From: Zhengitettix transpicula
Lineage: Eukaryota; Arthropoda; Insecta; Orthoptera; Tetrigidae
Length of the DNA stretch: 64,000 nt
Assembly: GCA_037074705.1 (NCBI GenBank)
Contig: CM073591.1
Location: 61,940,897-62,004,896, forward strand
Direction: 5' to 3'
In this document: positions 36,651-50,754 of the stretch, piece by piece
Layout: each line of letters begins with the position of its first letter
Position numbering within the stretch: position 1 is the first letter of the stretch
The notes under the pieces: model-generated
What the model saw: only the letters and a program-made list of their open reading frames with translations
What the model was told of the DNA's origin: nothing
The model's database searches: none
Position numbers and translations under genes: made by a program

Positions 36651-39600
36651 TCACTCAAATTTTACTCTCAAAGTTCTTTTAAGAGACCGTTATACTTCAA
36701 TCACAGCGCGGTTGGCCTTAATTCAATTTACCAATGCGGGGATTTGGGGGTAATTCGGTTTCATAATTTGACGTCAACAGTTTTACGTTACCGCGAGTGT
36801 CTATGTTAGCAAGGAAGTTAGTAGACGAACATATAAGAATTGTATGTTGTGTTCTGTTGCATTCCAATGTACTTCCAGACTCTTTTCGCCTCGACGCTTA
36901 AAGATAAAATCACAGGATAGAAGATTTACAAAACATGGGAAACAGGAAAATAGAATTAATTAATTGGATTCACTGTTTGCGCGCTTGAAGACTGTAAATA
37001 TATTGACCTTCGTTGTAAGAATGATTTTTGCAAAGGTGTAATTAAGAGAAAACATATTATAGTTATTTTCAAATGGGGGTCGATTTGACCTTGAAACTGT
37101 TGCTTGTGCCGACGAATCAAATTCGTGCGACGTTGCTGCACATTATTGTCCACACAGTTCCAGAATAGGTTTGTTGTCATTCATATAGTCGATGTGGCAA
37201 CGTTTGCTTGTGTCTCTGCTCTTATTCACTGACAGCCATTTGAAAAACAACTTTTCCTGCCTTTACTGTTATGATGTGGGTGATCGAGTGTGTATAAAAA
37301 GTGTCATAGTGAAGTTATGTAACCGAATTTTCTGGGACGAAGCTATTTTATGTGGTTGTTTATATTTTCAGCTTGTATTCAATTTTTTGCTCACTAGAAT
37401 CTAATTTTGGACATGCCGCCGAGACCAATCTTAATTTACGATACCATAGTAAATAAACTGGATCGTCGCAGTAGTAGTAAAGTATTTCTTTAACAGAACT
37501 GTTTCGAGGAAATGTGGTTGGTTACAATATAATTTCAATAAAGCCATAAATACTTGTAAGATGCTGAGAAGTTTTGGTTAAGGAGACATCTTAATTACAT
37601 CATAGTCTTACGAATGACGAAGACATGCTGGAAATGTGTACACACTGATGAACATAGGTTTGTAATTATTACCTTCTAGGTTAAATAAACCAGGAAATCT
37701 TTGATTAATGGCTATAGAATTAGTTCGGAAGAATTACGAGAATCAAAAATGTCCCCATAATGCCTGAAACTTCGTTCCGTTTTTGTTGATACGCCATTTC
37801 CTAGTAAAGAATAAATGTGAAACATGTAAGGGATTTCGATACACTATTCAAACAACGCAATATTGCGAAACACGTTCTGTTATTGTTGTCATTCAAGTTA
37901 AAACAGTGCTGTCTGTAGCGTATTACTGTAGAATTTAACTTTCTGCATTGATTGAGTAATTTTGAAATACGGCTATAATATTGACAGAAGATGGGAATTT
38001 CTGAATCAGCAAGTTATAGAAATTGTCTTTAAAGATACGACTAGTTCAAGATTGGTAGACAGAAGACAACACCTACACGCGTGAACCACGTGGTATGACG
38101 TTTCTACCCCCTAAGAAAATACAGCTGCAATGTGCGGTATTTTATTAAGGACTGTACAAAGGGCTGCTATCAAAATATTTCCCGACAATTACTTTCTCAA
38201 TTGCCGTATTAACGTTTTGCAATAGAATCGTGCCTGACAGGTGAATGCATGCCAACGTTGCTATTTATTGCCCTCTATCTCTGTCTACGAACTGACAACA
38301 AACGTTCGTTTTGCGATGTCTGTGGGTTGCGCATGTCATGCAAAATTAATATTCAGTTAATACGATTCACGCATTGTCTGTTATCATAGTAGCTCAGAGA
38401 TAAGAAACAAATAAATACTTCCGAGTCTCGTTTACTTAAGTGCGTGCACTAATTCAGGTGAAACAATATTAGTACACGGAGTAAAAGGTCAACATGTCGG
38501 TCACCTGACGGTACTGGAAGCTCAACGTTGGTTTGGATTAGGTGAGCAAATCCATCATAATCACAATTACAATCCTGTGTTACTATAGCACACACAAATG
38601 AAAAAGGGGACACATTTCGGAACCTTGTTGATGCTAAGAAAATTGGAAAAATTCTCAATTTACATCACCTTTGAGTTTACACCAATTTGGTCTCCGAACA
38701 CGTAAAAATTCCTTTACAACTGCATTTATCGTCTTAAAATCCAATACATGTATTTGAACGGGTAACAAGGAAAATTTCCTAGCAATATCCGTTCCTCATT
38801 TAAATATTCATTGCCATGTGACATGTGCTATATTTATTCACGAATTTATTGAAGTAAATTATTTGCTTACGTTATACAAAGCTGCTATGCAAACTTAATT
38901 TTTAGAAATTATTTTTAGCTTTTTATATGATTTTATCAATTGATATTTGTACGTGCGTACTAAATTAATTGACTCGATATTAATAACTGAAAATTGTACC
39001 CCTCAGTTCTGTATTCTATCACAACAAAATAGATAAACCCTCACAGTTAGAACAAGAAATATGTCGTTATTCGTCTCCTTTACACATATTACAACAATTT
39101 GAACGAAAGGGTTACCAATTCTTTAATCGATTTTCTTATAATATGTTTGCAGCTCTTTTTCTCTCAATTACTCTAAAGTCACTGTGAACATCTTGATAAT
39201 GTCTACGGTTTCTAACCTGTCATAATTTTTATGGGACGCCGCAATCTTAAAATGCTGGTATAAAGTCAATTGACTGTGCCGAATCATCTGTCATCACAAT
39301 AAGAGACGACAATTGTCAGTAAAAATAACCGTGCCAAGTGTTACGAATACTTTATCAATTTTCTTCTGTATCAATATTTCTCTACAATAATTATGTTCGA
39401 AATTATAATTAAATGCCAAACCGTAGTTTTTTTGCTTGTTGAGCAATAGAATAAGTTGAAGCCTTCTTTGTGGTGGCGACTTTGAAATCCCAGTGAATAC
39501 TGTATATTGTCTTAATTTTAGGTACTTGGGGGAAGTAGAAATCGATGCTTTGTCCTTGCTAGAAGCCATACACTCGAAGGGATTCCTTTAAACAGCTTTT

Positions 39601-42600
39601 CGCCATTTCAGCTATTTATGTGTGGTGAACGGACAAATTCTTTCTTTCAAATGACTACAAACAAAGGATAAGGAAAGATACTTACATATAATAGATTCTC
39701 GCTGAAAGATAGGATAAGGATGTAATTTCTTTTCGTTGCATTTCAGCTAAGTTGAAAATTACTCACGTGTGTGGTGGAATTATTTATCAGAAATGATAGG
39801 AAACGGTTCATGTATTTAAAGGTTAAAATTCATTTTACACATTGTTTCAATGAATTGGAAATAATATCAATTGTGGACAGATATTATGCTATGTAGGGGT
39901 CATCAGTATTTATATAAACTAACCGACACAATGTCAGGACAAAAAAAAGTCTGTAGTGTTTCAACATTCTCACAATACTTTAACTTGTTTATAATTTTAG
40001 TATTTATCATTAAATATCGTTCCATTTAGTATGATATTGCACATTTATCTGTTTTAAGAACTTAAAAGCCTCGACTCCTACCTCTATGAATACCATTTTA
40101 TACATGTCATTGTTGTCGTGTCTATGTTTGGTCACTTCATCGCAGAAGAAAATTGTAAATCACAGATTAGAAGGAAATGTTTACATAATTAAATAAAAAA
40201 TATAAATATTGATTTATAACGTAACGTTTGAATCAGTAAATTCAGATTTATTTTTTGTCGGTTCATTATTCGCGACCGGTTTCTCTATGTCAGTGCCATG
40301 ATTTCAGCTATGAATTACAAATATCTTTGATGTACTTTACAAGTTTTTTTCAGCTTTAACAGTTACAAAAGAAGACTGTGTAGTTTTGAATATTTCTTAG
40401 ACAAATAATATACGTTACCTCAATTTGGGGCATTTAATTCATATTTAAGCATATTTTAACGGTTTACACTAGTCTACAGTACTGGAAATCAAGTCATTAT
40501 GTTGGTTTATGAGGGAAAATAAGACCGCCTAATGGAGAACTTCAATCCTTAACATTTCATCACAAATCCTTTAATGTTTTACGAAATTAACCACTTAAAT
40601 TTTCCCGGAAAAGTGGCAATATGTTATAATATAATATCATGGCTAATTCATCGTTTTGTTCAGTAACGAATCACTATAAATTGAATTATATTTTATCTCT
40701 CCAAAGTCCCTTGCAGGGTTTATTCTGAAATAATAATATTAAAACGGCCTTTAAACAGACAAAAATAAAAAAGAAACACGTAAAATAATAATCATCGTGT
40801 AAACATGGCCCTATCACCAAACATTGTATAAAATTTTATCACAGTTTCGATTTTGACATCACCTCCATTTTAGACACAGAACTATATTATTGGAAAAGAT
40901 TAATTTCTGAAATGCTGTATATTAAAAAGCATGCAAATTCTGTTAATATTAAACCTGACACAGAAAGTGCCAACAAGGTATATGATATTTTGTTTTAAGT
41001 TCAGTCGCTCTTAGTTTTTATCTGCGTTTTTAGTGTGGTGTTCAACTATAGTATTAAATTATTCGCCATGAGAATAATACATCGAAACTTATTTTAAGTG
41101 TTTCTTTTTTAATTGAATAATTTAAGGTCGTTAATTTTTTGTTTATTAATCCTGAAATAATTGTTAAAACAGAGTGAAATATAGCTATTTTTTCATTCTG
41201 TCTATTTGTACAATTTATTGCTTTCTGATACAATGCGAACTTCAAACATAATTGTCAGTAGATGGTTTGGTTGATGTGCTAATCGATTTTCAAAACGAAA
41301 AAGAGGTTTTGCAAAACTAGTAAAGTTTTGGAACAGTTTACATGAACTATTCAGGATATTAGAATTAAAAGGGTATGTATGGAAACTGGGAGCTACAACG
41401 GACTTTAGCTTTGTAGGTCCTGCACAAGAAAATATATAACAATTTTAAGAATGATCCAACTCTGTTCTAGAAAATCAGGCGTACATTTAAAAAGTTTTTT
41501 TTATATACCTTATGTACACGACATTAATACGTTTAATTATACTTTAAAGAACAGAAGGTTCTTGTGTGAATACTTTAAAATTAATTAAATAATTTTACAA
41601 TCATTTCATATTTAACAATGATCGATCTTTAATGTTGTTGATTTATTATTTACTTGTCAGCTCAAAATAAATTTATTTTTATATTGGCGGAATACTTTTC
41701 TCTTTCTAATGAAGAATATCTTCTGGTATACCAAATTTTCATCTAACTGAATTAATCCTTAACTTTCGCTTCCTGTCATCTCCCTATCTGTCCCCTTCTG
41801 ACTATCTCACTTTCTTTCTCATCTCCATAATTATCTATATATATATTATAAATATTACAAATAGCTCTTTTTCTGCCTGATTTATGTATCTCTCACTGCG
41901 TCAAGTCTTCTTCTCTGCTAGAAAGCTTCGCCACCACTCCTCCTTGGCCCTTCCTACCTGGTGAGAAGACAATAGTTTTTTCTTTAGTCGGCCGCGAATC
42001 TCATTCCTATCATTTAGAGATTGCAACGTCCGCTTCGCAATAAATTTTAAGTCAATCCTACCAAACATATTAAAGGTACTACAAGAACGTTAACACCATC
42101 ATTTGGCAGATGACTACAAAGATGTTACCAAGACATGAATTCCAGGTTTCTACAATAGAAACGTTTACGACAACAAATGTTGCTATCAGCTCCGCAAATT
42201 ATTTTTCACTGCATAGTCCTCTTGGAAAAATATAAACACTTTATTCCGCTTCTTACACACGACGTTACACTGTAACAAATATTTTTCATCGTTTGGTGAA
42301 TTTGTTCAATTATAAAGCATCGGAAATTTTCCTGACCTTTTTTATTTTTGTTTCATCTGCCATATTTTTTTCAAGTAACTTAATAAAGGATATTGTACAT
42401 AAGTAATATCGCATGTTTTGAATAGAGCTTCCTGACGAGCACTGTGTTGTATTTTTCCGAAAAAAAATTCCAATCTAATTAGAAAACTTTCTTATCTCCG
42501 AGTGCAGCAGCCCGCTTCACAAATTTTAATGCTTCCTTTTGCACCTTTCCCACAGGTTTCATCTAATGTGTATCACAATAGAACCAATCGAAATGTAAAT

Positions 42601-42900
42601 GGGACGTTCCAAAGAAATGCGGAAGTTATCATGAATTAGAAGATTGAGTTTGTAGAATTTTTTCACGATGAAAGTAACGATTACGCAAGTATTTGCAGCG
42701 CCTTTATTCTCGCTTCTTTTTGGAACTCTTTGTTTGTAACCAAAGGAAAACGACATTGAAAAATTTTCTTATATTTTTAATTTTATTAACTAATGCCGAG
42801 TTCGCTGTTTTATTGAAATGTTTAGGTGGAGATACAAACTATACACAATCGTCAAGAATAATAATTATGTGTAAAATGCAATCTTTCATATTAATTAGGC
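36651..42900. other. AT-rich DNA, nothing recognised
   Basis: I see no coding exon, RNA gene or defined repeat. 38100-38400 is less AT-rich but unassigned. Confidence 0.4.
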
Positions 42901-42919
42901 CTACTGATATAATTATTCA

Positions 42920-43790
42920 ATTACAAATCATCCGTGTGTTAGCTCGGGAAAGCGACATATCTACATCTAAAATGGTATATCATGCATATTTTCATTTTTT
43001 CATGTCTTACTGCATAGGAAACTGGGGCCGTTCACATCACGCGTTTCAAATTTTTAAATTTCAAAAGAATCATATCGTGTGAGGATTGGAATGTCACTTG
43101 CAAGCCTTTGTTTCGGAATCTTGGAATTTTAACATTGCCTTGTACGTATACTCTAGAAATTTTAAAGTTTGTCTCGAAAAACATTCATTTACATGCCCTA
43201 AATGGACCTAATCATTTATACAACACTAGAAATCGCTCTCAACTCCGCATAGAAAAACATCGCCTAAGCCTTTTTCAATCAAGCATTCGTTATTCCGGGA
43301 TAAATCTATACTATAGTCTTCCGGAAGAAATAAATATTAAAGTATACAAAATTTATTTGTAAAGAGTAGTAAATCTCTGTTAATTAATGGAGCATATTAC
43401 TCGTAGAAAGGAAGAACTGAATAAATCCTCTTTATTAAAATAGTTTGCTGGTATCCTATCAAGTTACACCATTATTTTACAATGATCATCTTCTAGAATT
43501 TAACTGATGACTTATTTTATTTTTCATTTTCGATGGGAATCGATGTAAGATTTTCTACTGGAAACTGTCAAATTGAAACTGAAGATGAATTAAAACACTT
43601 ATTATTTCTTTAATTACTAATTACTGTCATATTCATATCTTTAACGTAGTTTTAAATCATATATTTTTTGTTAAAGTACAATGTTTGTTTTTTAACTGTG
43701 TATTTGTAATACTTATTGTTTTCATGTAATCTTATATTATGACGTATCCTATTTCCTCGATCGAGGACTAATGAAATGAATAATATATCT
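42920..43790 (+). mobile_element. non-LTR retrotransposon (jockey/CR1-like) 3' end, 5'-truncated
   Basis: Plus-strand translation carries the C-terminal reverse transcriptase blocks of this LINE group. They are YHAYFHFFMSYCIGNWG then FKFQKN (up to 43080), and, after a frame change, TCKPLFRNLGILTLPCTY, NTRNRSQLRIEKHRLSLFQ and YSGINLYYSLPEEI to about 43350. The 3' UTR follows and ends near 43790 after GACGTATCCTATTT. The stop and frame change near 43080 show it is dead. The catalytic part of the reverse transcriptase is missing. Confidence 0.8.
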
Positions 43791-44009
43791 AAATCAGAAA
43801 CTATTATCCAAAATATCGTATTTAGCGTACTGCCTTAGATAATTTTCTCTGGTATAAAATTTTTCTAGTGATACTTTATGAATACTAATAATCGTTCGGG
43901 ATGTCTCTATTTTTGTAAGCTGTTCCGCAGATATTGACTTGAGCATTACAAGAGTTATTTGACCAAATAAACACAAAACCACATGTTTTGTTTGTATTTT
44001 AAAAGCAGA

Positions 44010-44330
44010 AGATGCATTTCGGAAGCGAGCGTGGAACCGGGGGCGGCAGGGATTTTTTGATGTGTACGGACGAGGTGGCCGGGAGATGGGACTCAGAACA
44101 GGATTAGCCGCAGCTTGTAATTGGACCAGCTCCTCATTAGCGGCGGCGAAAATACGCGTCAGTCAGTTGTCAGCTCTAGGCAAGATGGCGTTCCGCGTGT
44201 GTATCGGCCAGCCGCATTCTCGAAACACAACTCCCAAATCTGACTGTTTGTGCCGCGGTTGGCGGAACTTGGCGTTTTATTGCTTTCCGTGGTGTCGGTC
44301 ACGCCACAGAGACGCAGACAACTAAGATAG
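44010..44330. other. GC-rich islet
   Basis: A second GC- and CpG-rich block. The 87-codon plus-strand frame at 44062 includes an ATG in good context (AAGATGG, 44184) but shows no known domain. It contains homeodomain-type TAATTG and ATTAG cores. A cis-regulatory element or an unrecognised exon is possible. Confidence 0.35.
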
Positions 44331-44647
44331 ACATATTACTGTGGTGGCTTCATATATAATTCAACCTAAAATTTTCGTCAGAAGAACCTAAGGGCACCAT
44401 ACAACAATTTAATTCAGTCTACGGCTAGGTGAGATTATGTATACAGTCAAGAGGAACATTATCTACAAAAAAAGTTTCTAGGTTCCAAACCAAGACTGCA
44501 TAGTTTCTAGTTACATCTAGTAGCAGAAACGATGACCAACCTAAAACAAACTGGACACATGAAAACCATTAAGCATCAACTAATAAAACCAGAAACGGCT
44601 ATTTATTTTTGGCTTCCATTTCTGTCAGATAAGGGTCTAGTACAAAA

Positions 44648-44785
44648 TCCCGAAACACACTTGCCCGAAGCACGTTTTCCCGACAACAATATCCCGATTG
44701 ACGCTTTCCCGACAGGACATTATCCCGATTGGCGTTTTCCCGGCACCATATTTTTCCGTTTGGTCATTTTCCCAAAAGGTGCGTC
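44648..44785. repeat. 31-bp tandem repeat, about four degenerate units
   Basis: Units at 44672-44700, 44701-44731, 44732-44762 and from 44763 share ACGTTTTCCCGACA, a variable spacer, and ATCCCGATTG. A further partial unit precedes 44672. Unit lengths of 29-31 bases are close to but not a multiple of three. Confidence 0.85.
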
Positions 44786-45092
44786 TTTAGGAAGTAATGC
44801 ATAATATTAATATTGTACAACACTTATTATGTTAGTTATCTTATTACACATGATTATTATTGTAAATTAAATTCCCCTTCAATGCGCAATTTCAACCAAA
44901 CTTGGAACACGTATCACTTAAGATCCAGGAACAACCCTACGGATTTAAGATAATTCTAGCACTTAGGGTGGGGACTGAAGGGGGTGGCATTTACAAAACG
45001 TGATTCGTGTCAAATATCATACACCGGATTAGACACCAATTTCGGCTGATATAAAATTATTAGTACCACTCCGTTCGCTCCTAACCGATATG

Positions 45093-45295
45093 AGATTTTG
45101 CTCTACGGGTGTCCATTTGATGTTTTCACTTTTTAACAAATTAGTTAGGGGTCTAGCTATAGCGCTGGATTCGCCCATGAACTTCCTATAATATCCTGCT
45201 AGACCGATAAATATTCGAACATCTTTTGCAATTTGAGGAGTACGGAATTTTTTGACTGCTTCATTCCATTGGTGTTGTTCCTGGATCTTAAATGA
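45093..45295 (-). mobile_element. Ty3/gypsy reverse transcriptase fragment
   Basis: The minus-strand frame gives WNEAVKKFRTPQ, then DVRIFIGLAGYYRKFM and SSAIARPLTNLLKSENIKW. This is the segment at the end of the reverse transcriptase and start of RNase H in Ty3/gypsy polyproteins (typical F-GL--YYR-F, IA-PL--LLK). It is one isolated piece of about 65 codons with no LTRs seen. The flank at 44870-45090 looks like decayed repeat but I cannot assign it. Confidence 0.85.
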
Positions 45296-46097
45296 TATAT
45301 TGACAATTTCTTCTCAGTTATTTTCATAGAACGCAGCACACTGCCAAATACAGCGAATTTAAATAACGAACGAATTTAACACTATTATATTGCACGTAGG
45401 AACACCCATATCAAGGGATAAAATGACATTTTCAGAAGGGAGTAACTGGGCAAATTTTAAGTGTATTGATGAGCGTAAATTGCTGGTAAAAACCCTAAGG
45501 TAGCAAACAAAATCATGTATTTATGCGAAAAACGTATAGCATGGAGATTGAAATGTTGCATCCCCACAGAAAATCTCACCTCTAGTTATCGGAAAGGCAC
45601 GGGGCAAGTACCGATATCCCTGATACAGATTTCTGTAGGGTTTTCCTTGCGTCGTATTTTCTATCGAAGATCCTTGAACTGCATACCTTAATCTCTCTTC
45701 CACATCCCAGATTTCTATCCATTAATATGCTATTAAAGGTATATGAATAACTCTCTTCTAGCATATTACTAAAAATACTCATTTATTAATTCTAGAAATA
45801 AAAACGTTAATTTTTAGAAAAATTGTATATTGTGTTCAACCATTTCATTCTCATAATTTTGAAGTCAGGTATTTGGCTCGTATTTGATATAAAATCTTAC
45901 ATTTATTGTGCATTCAGAAAGTAGTGCATAACTTGATAAGATTCGGTCACTAAGCAGGTAGAAAATATTCTTTATATTTTTCACGAATACATTTAAATTT
46001 GAAATATTTTATGTTACTGAACGAAAATTAGAAATATAACATTTGCGTTAAATACTTTAGGGTTAGAATGAACAAACAATATTTTCTTATTGCTGCA

Positions 46098-46140
46098 AAT
46101 AATGTAGTGGTTAAGTCCAGTGACTTACCACTACATTATT
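46098..46140. repeat. short near-perfect inverted repeat
   Basis: AATAATGTAGTGGTTAAGTC at 46098-46117 pairs with 46122-46140 across a four-base loop, with one bulged base. Confidence 0.85.
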
Positions 46141-46324
46141 CTTCTAAACCCTGTTTTAGGAAATACTTGGGATAAGTGACTCAATATTTAACATTTATGC
46201 AGTTATATATAAATAATATACAACAAAATAATTGTGAATTAAGAGCCCTAGTTCCGTGAGCTCTCATTTTTATGTAGACATTCAACCTCCCAGAAATGAA
46301 TTCCCAAATCTAAAAGCCAATATC

Positions 46325-46328
<4 letters not shown>

Positions 46329-46378
<50 letters not shown>
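46329..46378. repeat. (TA)n microsatellite
   Basis: A TA run of about 44 bases, then TACATATAG. Confidence 0.95.
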
Positions 46379-48149
46379 GTTGTATGCACTTCCACCGCCA
46401 TTCGATCCATTAAACAGAGATTCGTTTGCATCGTCTACGTCCGTTTTAACCGGGTCCTATTTCATTGTGGCTAATGACAAAAGGTTCAACAAGCGAAACG
46501 CCATTGTATCTCACTAATTCACCGAAACACAGTAGCTCCAAAATCGGCGGCCTCCCCTCATACTATATAGAAATATCATTTCAGGATAAATCAGACAGGA
46601 GAATATTACTGATATTAGTCCTTAATTTACCTGGTGGGTTCACTTAAGCGATAGTTTGTTCAATTTCAGCGAATATTAAATTGATTATCCATGTAGCTCA
46701 GCTTCTTTTCTGCGGGCGGATATTAGTAAATTAGTGTTTATGAAATTTGCAATACGACTATTCTAATCCAAAAGGCAAATGCGACACGTGAGTTTCGTTC
46801 GTAAGTATTCTTATGACTCTCATGTACAATTTAATACTGAGATAAGGTTATCCGGTGTTACCGTTGCCAGCTTTAGAGAAGACGTCTGTAAAAAGAGTCG
46901 TATAAAGAGAGATATACGTAAAAGAGAATAGGTATCTTAAAGAGAGAAAGAGTAGATAGGTCGATGTTTCGTACGGTAAAAATCGGTTTACCACTCTTAT
47001 TTCAAATAAATCTTATACAATCGAATATGAGAAAAATATTCAAAGCACAATTTTTCTTAAATCTAAAATGCAAGTAATGCGTACATAAAAACCTTTTATT
47101 AAAATTTTCAACTTATATTAAAAATTTATTAATTTTCAAAGAGCATATTCCGATTTGTAATTAAAAGATCAAATCAACGATTGAGTTGTATTGGAGTGTT
47201 GAAAGTCGGCAGAGGAAAACGTTTCAAATATTATCTCATTTTTCTTTACAATGGACAAATATGAATACATATCTGTTAATATTCTCTAGAGAAATTAAAG
47301 CTACGCATTAAACGATTGTTTAGGATTCATTACTAGAATACCAGGGAGGAGAGCCAAATTCTATGTAACAGGAGACTTACGAGAGTAGTCATTTCATCGT
47401 TACGTCAAGTTCTAAATGCAAATTTTGTAATCATCGTGCTATTTCGACTACCTCTCATATTTGAAATATTAGAAAGACAAATTATGTCAGCTACAAGAGA
47501 ACACTTCCATCAAAATTCCTGTAAAAATAGACCTCAAGTCATTCGTTACATCATGTGCTATTTCAATCAGTGTTTCAGTCTCTCATTGGGTGCCCAATTT
47601 TTTTTCCAATCTTCTCTACATTGGGCTGTTTTTATCTAGTTAGTTCCTGCATATCCGGGATACGTCCATGAAATGGCCATCACATTGGGTCGTTTACGAT
47701 GAATTTGGTTTCCAGTTCCGATTTTCTTTTCCCTTACGCGACGTTCTTGCCTCGTGATGTATTGAACCGACTGCCATTTAAAATTTCAATACGTACCTAA
47801 CTGTCGGCGTAGCTGGAATAGAGACAGTACTCATACTAACCCACCCTGGATATTTCCACTTTTCTTTTGGGCTTTGTATTTTTGCACAGTAAAAGTATCC
47901 TTAGGTCAAGAATGAGGTCGTATTCCTGAATCTTCAGCTTTGAATTTCATTGAATTGACCCCAAGGGGAGTCATCCGATTCCTTTATTAACTTCTGCTGT
48001 TAAGTATAATGTCTTTTCTTGAATAACATATTGATATAACAATACCTGTTGTTAAGTCAAATATAATAATATAGAATTTGTTCCACTTATCCTTTTCGCG
48101 TTACTTTTTTTGCGTGTATGAGGTGCCACTCTAATGTTCCAGGTATACA

Positions 48150-48730
48150 TCAATAAATTAATATTTGTATCATATTTTCCGCCATCACCTTGAAAGTAGT
48201 CCCCTTGCGAGTGTATACACAGCGCTGAGCGGATTTTTCATGAACTGAAAGCTCCGCGACAGTTCATTTTTGTGGGCGTCTTAAGTACCACCAGCGATTA
48301 CGCCTGAGTGTCATCGACTGTGCCAAATTTTCGGCCCTTGAAGTTGACTTTCATCTTTCGGAATAGGAAAACGACACACTGGGCGAGACCGGATGTGTGT
48401 GACGGACGAGGAATAACTTTCTTTCATTTTGTTTTTCGTCAGAAATTTGGAGTTTGTGAACGTAGCAGCGATTTAAACATTACAGGAATTCTTCTGTTCA
48501 TTTAGTAGGAAAAATCCACTGAGACGGTAGCCCCACAATATTGTAGATGTAGTGGACGATCTTCCAGAATCGCATTTCGAACCACAGCGACATTTTCAGG
48601 TTCTGGGTCGGGGTTGACGGCCGCCCCTGAACTAGGCTCATCAACCAAAGTTCTCCCATTTTTCAAACGTTTAAACAGCCTTTTTTTTGTGACGTAAAGC
48701 ATAATTTTAATTAAATGTATTGTCAATTAT
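48150..48730 (-). mobile_element. internally deleted mariner-like fossil
   Basis: The minus strand carries, in order, the second helix-turn-helix part of a mariner transposase (KRLKNGRTLVDEPSSG then PENVAVVRNAILEDR, 48590-48700), then a remnant of the third catalytic block (PSHTSGLAQC, against the usual PPYSPDLAPCD), then FLFRKMKVNFKGRKFGTVDD (48310-48390), and DYFQGDGGKYDTN near 48155-48200. The middle with the first two Asp residues is missing and the third Asp is lost. It belongs to a different subfamily from the element at 35-1292. The identification rests on motif recall. Confidence 0.75.
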
Positions 48731-50740
48731 TAATTAAAACCAATTCAGTCTTCTATACTTCTTTATTCTCAATCAAAGAAACAAATCAGCTTTCCTCATC
48801 TGCTTCATTCACACATATACTTACAAATATATTACCTTTAATTAGAACTATTCATAAATTTTACAGAACATCTTCCTAGTTCCAGTATTCGTATTCTTAA
48901 GTACTGGCGTCAACAATTGATGTGATTATGCATTTATGAAGGCAATTAAAAAATTCTGAAGTCATTCTACGCATACCATGGAATGATTGTAAAACGAAAC
49001 GCGACCACCACGCACAAATTGCCTTGACACACCGGTTCACTGTGGATACATAAAGTACCATTTGACGTCGTTTAGTTGTAATAGACAGCCTTCACGAATT
49101 TAAAGGAAATTACTGGAACGTTTGAGGTATGAATAATGTGGCGCGGAGGTTCTCTGGGACACGTTAATACTTTTCTTGATTTAACTTTTCTGGGAAATTG
49201 CTAAGATGGAAGAAACTTTTATTAGTGGTGAAACAGCGGTTGCAATTTTACAGGACGTTCTTGCTGGAGTTCTGCCAGACGTCGGAACAAATGGCCAGAC
49301 GTTGTACTACGACCGTAGTCGACAATATGCCTTGGCTTTAAACGCCACATTATGTGCTTCTCACGGAAAGAACATCTACATTATACTCGAATTAAAATTT
49401 TCATGTTTAAATATCTTATGTGAAAATTTATTAACATTAAAAATTATTGGACAAAACTTAAAAATAAAAAAACATTGTCAATAAAATATCACTTATCTCC
49501 ACTAGGTAAACTAGTGAATTAGGCCACTATTACTCTTATAGCCCAAATTACAGTTTTAATAATAACTGAATCGCAGGTAAACAGTACAGTGTAAACGGTT
49601 CAATCACGAATGTGAATAAAATTGAATAAAACTTTAACTTTCAAAATGAATAGGATGCTTATGTGACTGTGTACTTTACTTAAATATGTCTCAATATATA
49701 CTTGCCAGACCTAATGATATGTTCCGCTGAGTATATGATGTTATTCACGGAAAATTTTCATTAGTCTACGTTAGTCGATTATGGTAGTCTTAATTTAAAT
49801 ACTTCTTGGCAAACATAATAAAAAGGCAACTGAAATAATACCTATCATTTAAAGAAATTTCGTACATATTTACGGAGAAATACTTAACTCTAGTGTTATT
49901 TAGACATGGTTTAACAATATAAATTTATAAAACGTTCGCATCTTTGTTTTTAATTTGTGCATGAATCCTTATTGTCGTTCACGTTACACATCAGTATCTT
50001 TGTATGTATCCAGATGTTATAATAATATATAATATATAATTAATTTTCGAACAATAATTATTTGATGTCTCCAGTTAGTTTATTAATTACTTATCTTGCT
50101 ATTACTGTTATCAGATAACATTTTTTTCTTAGGACATAATTTAATAATTTAACAGAAATTTTTTCATAAGACCATGGAGACGACCAAAATAAGGAAGGCT
50201 GAAAAATAATGGATCAAAATTTTAACAATTTTTCAAAAAAATTGTAAGTAACCATATAAATTATACAAAGAGTTATTTTAGTAGATTAAAGGGATCTTCC
50301 GTTAAAACAAACTTTCATTGTTACTTTGAACTTTAAATGATGATTTATAATGAAAATTATGTATGTCTTACACTGAATTTGTAATATGAAAAAATTAGTA
50401 TCATGGAATATAATGGGACAGGACGTGGCATATTTATTTTAAATATAATTTATCTAGAAGTAATAAATATAAATGCAAGGGATATCTAGGAACGGAACGC
50501 GCTTTATATAAGAGATATAATTTCTTGCATTCAAGAACAATGAATGAAAGTGTAGAGCAGGACTCTCAGTTTAAGAGGGGGACAAAAGAATTGTTGGTGG
50601 GTAAAGAACCCCGGGATGATTTAGACTACCTTTAAAGACCAAGTGAGCATACTCGTCGTATCTGAAAAGCACGTGGAAGCATAGGTAACTAAAGAATATG
50701 AAACACGTCTGATTTACATGCTGGCAGAGTTCGAGTGCTG
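48731..50740. other. AT-rich DNA, nothing recognised
   Basis: The open frame at 49206 is short with no family motif. No repeat or RNA gene is seen. Confidence 0.4.
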
Positions 50741-50754
50741 GAACATAAAACATT

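Larger units (their letters stand above)
45300..48140. other. gene-free stretch with small repeats
   Basis: No coding region is supported. 47640-47960 is moderately GC-rich and unassigned. The hairpin and TA run within are listed separately. Confidence 0.4.

Noticed and set aside
47640..47960. Possible retroelement scrap on either strand
   Set aside because: Moderately GC-rich with broken frames, but no reverse transcriptase, integrase or transposase motif could be made out.
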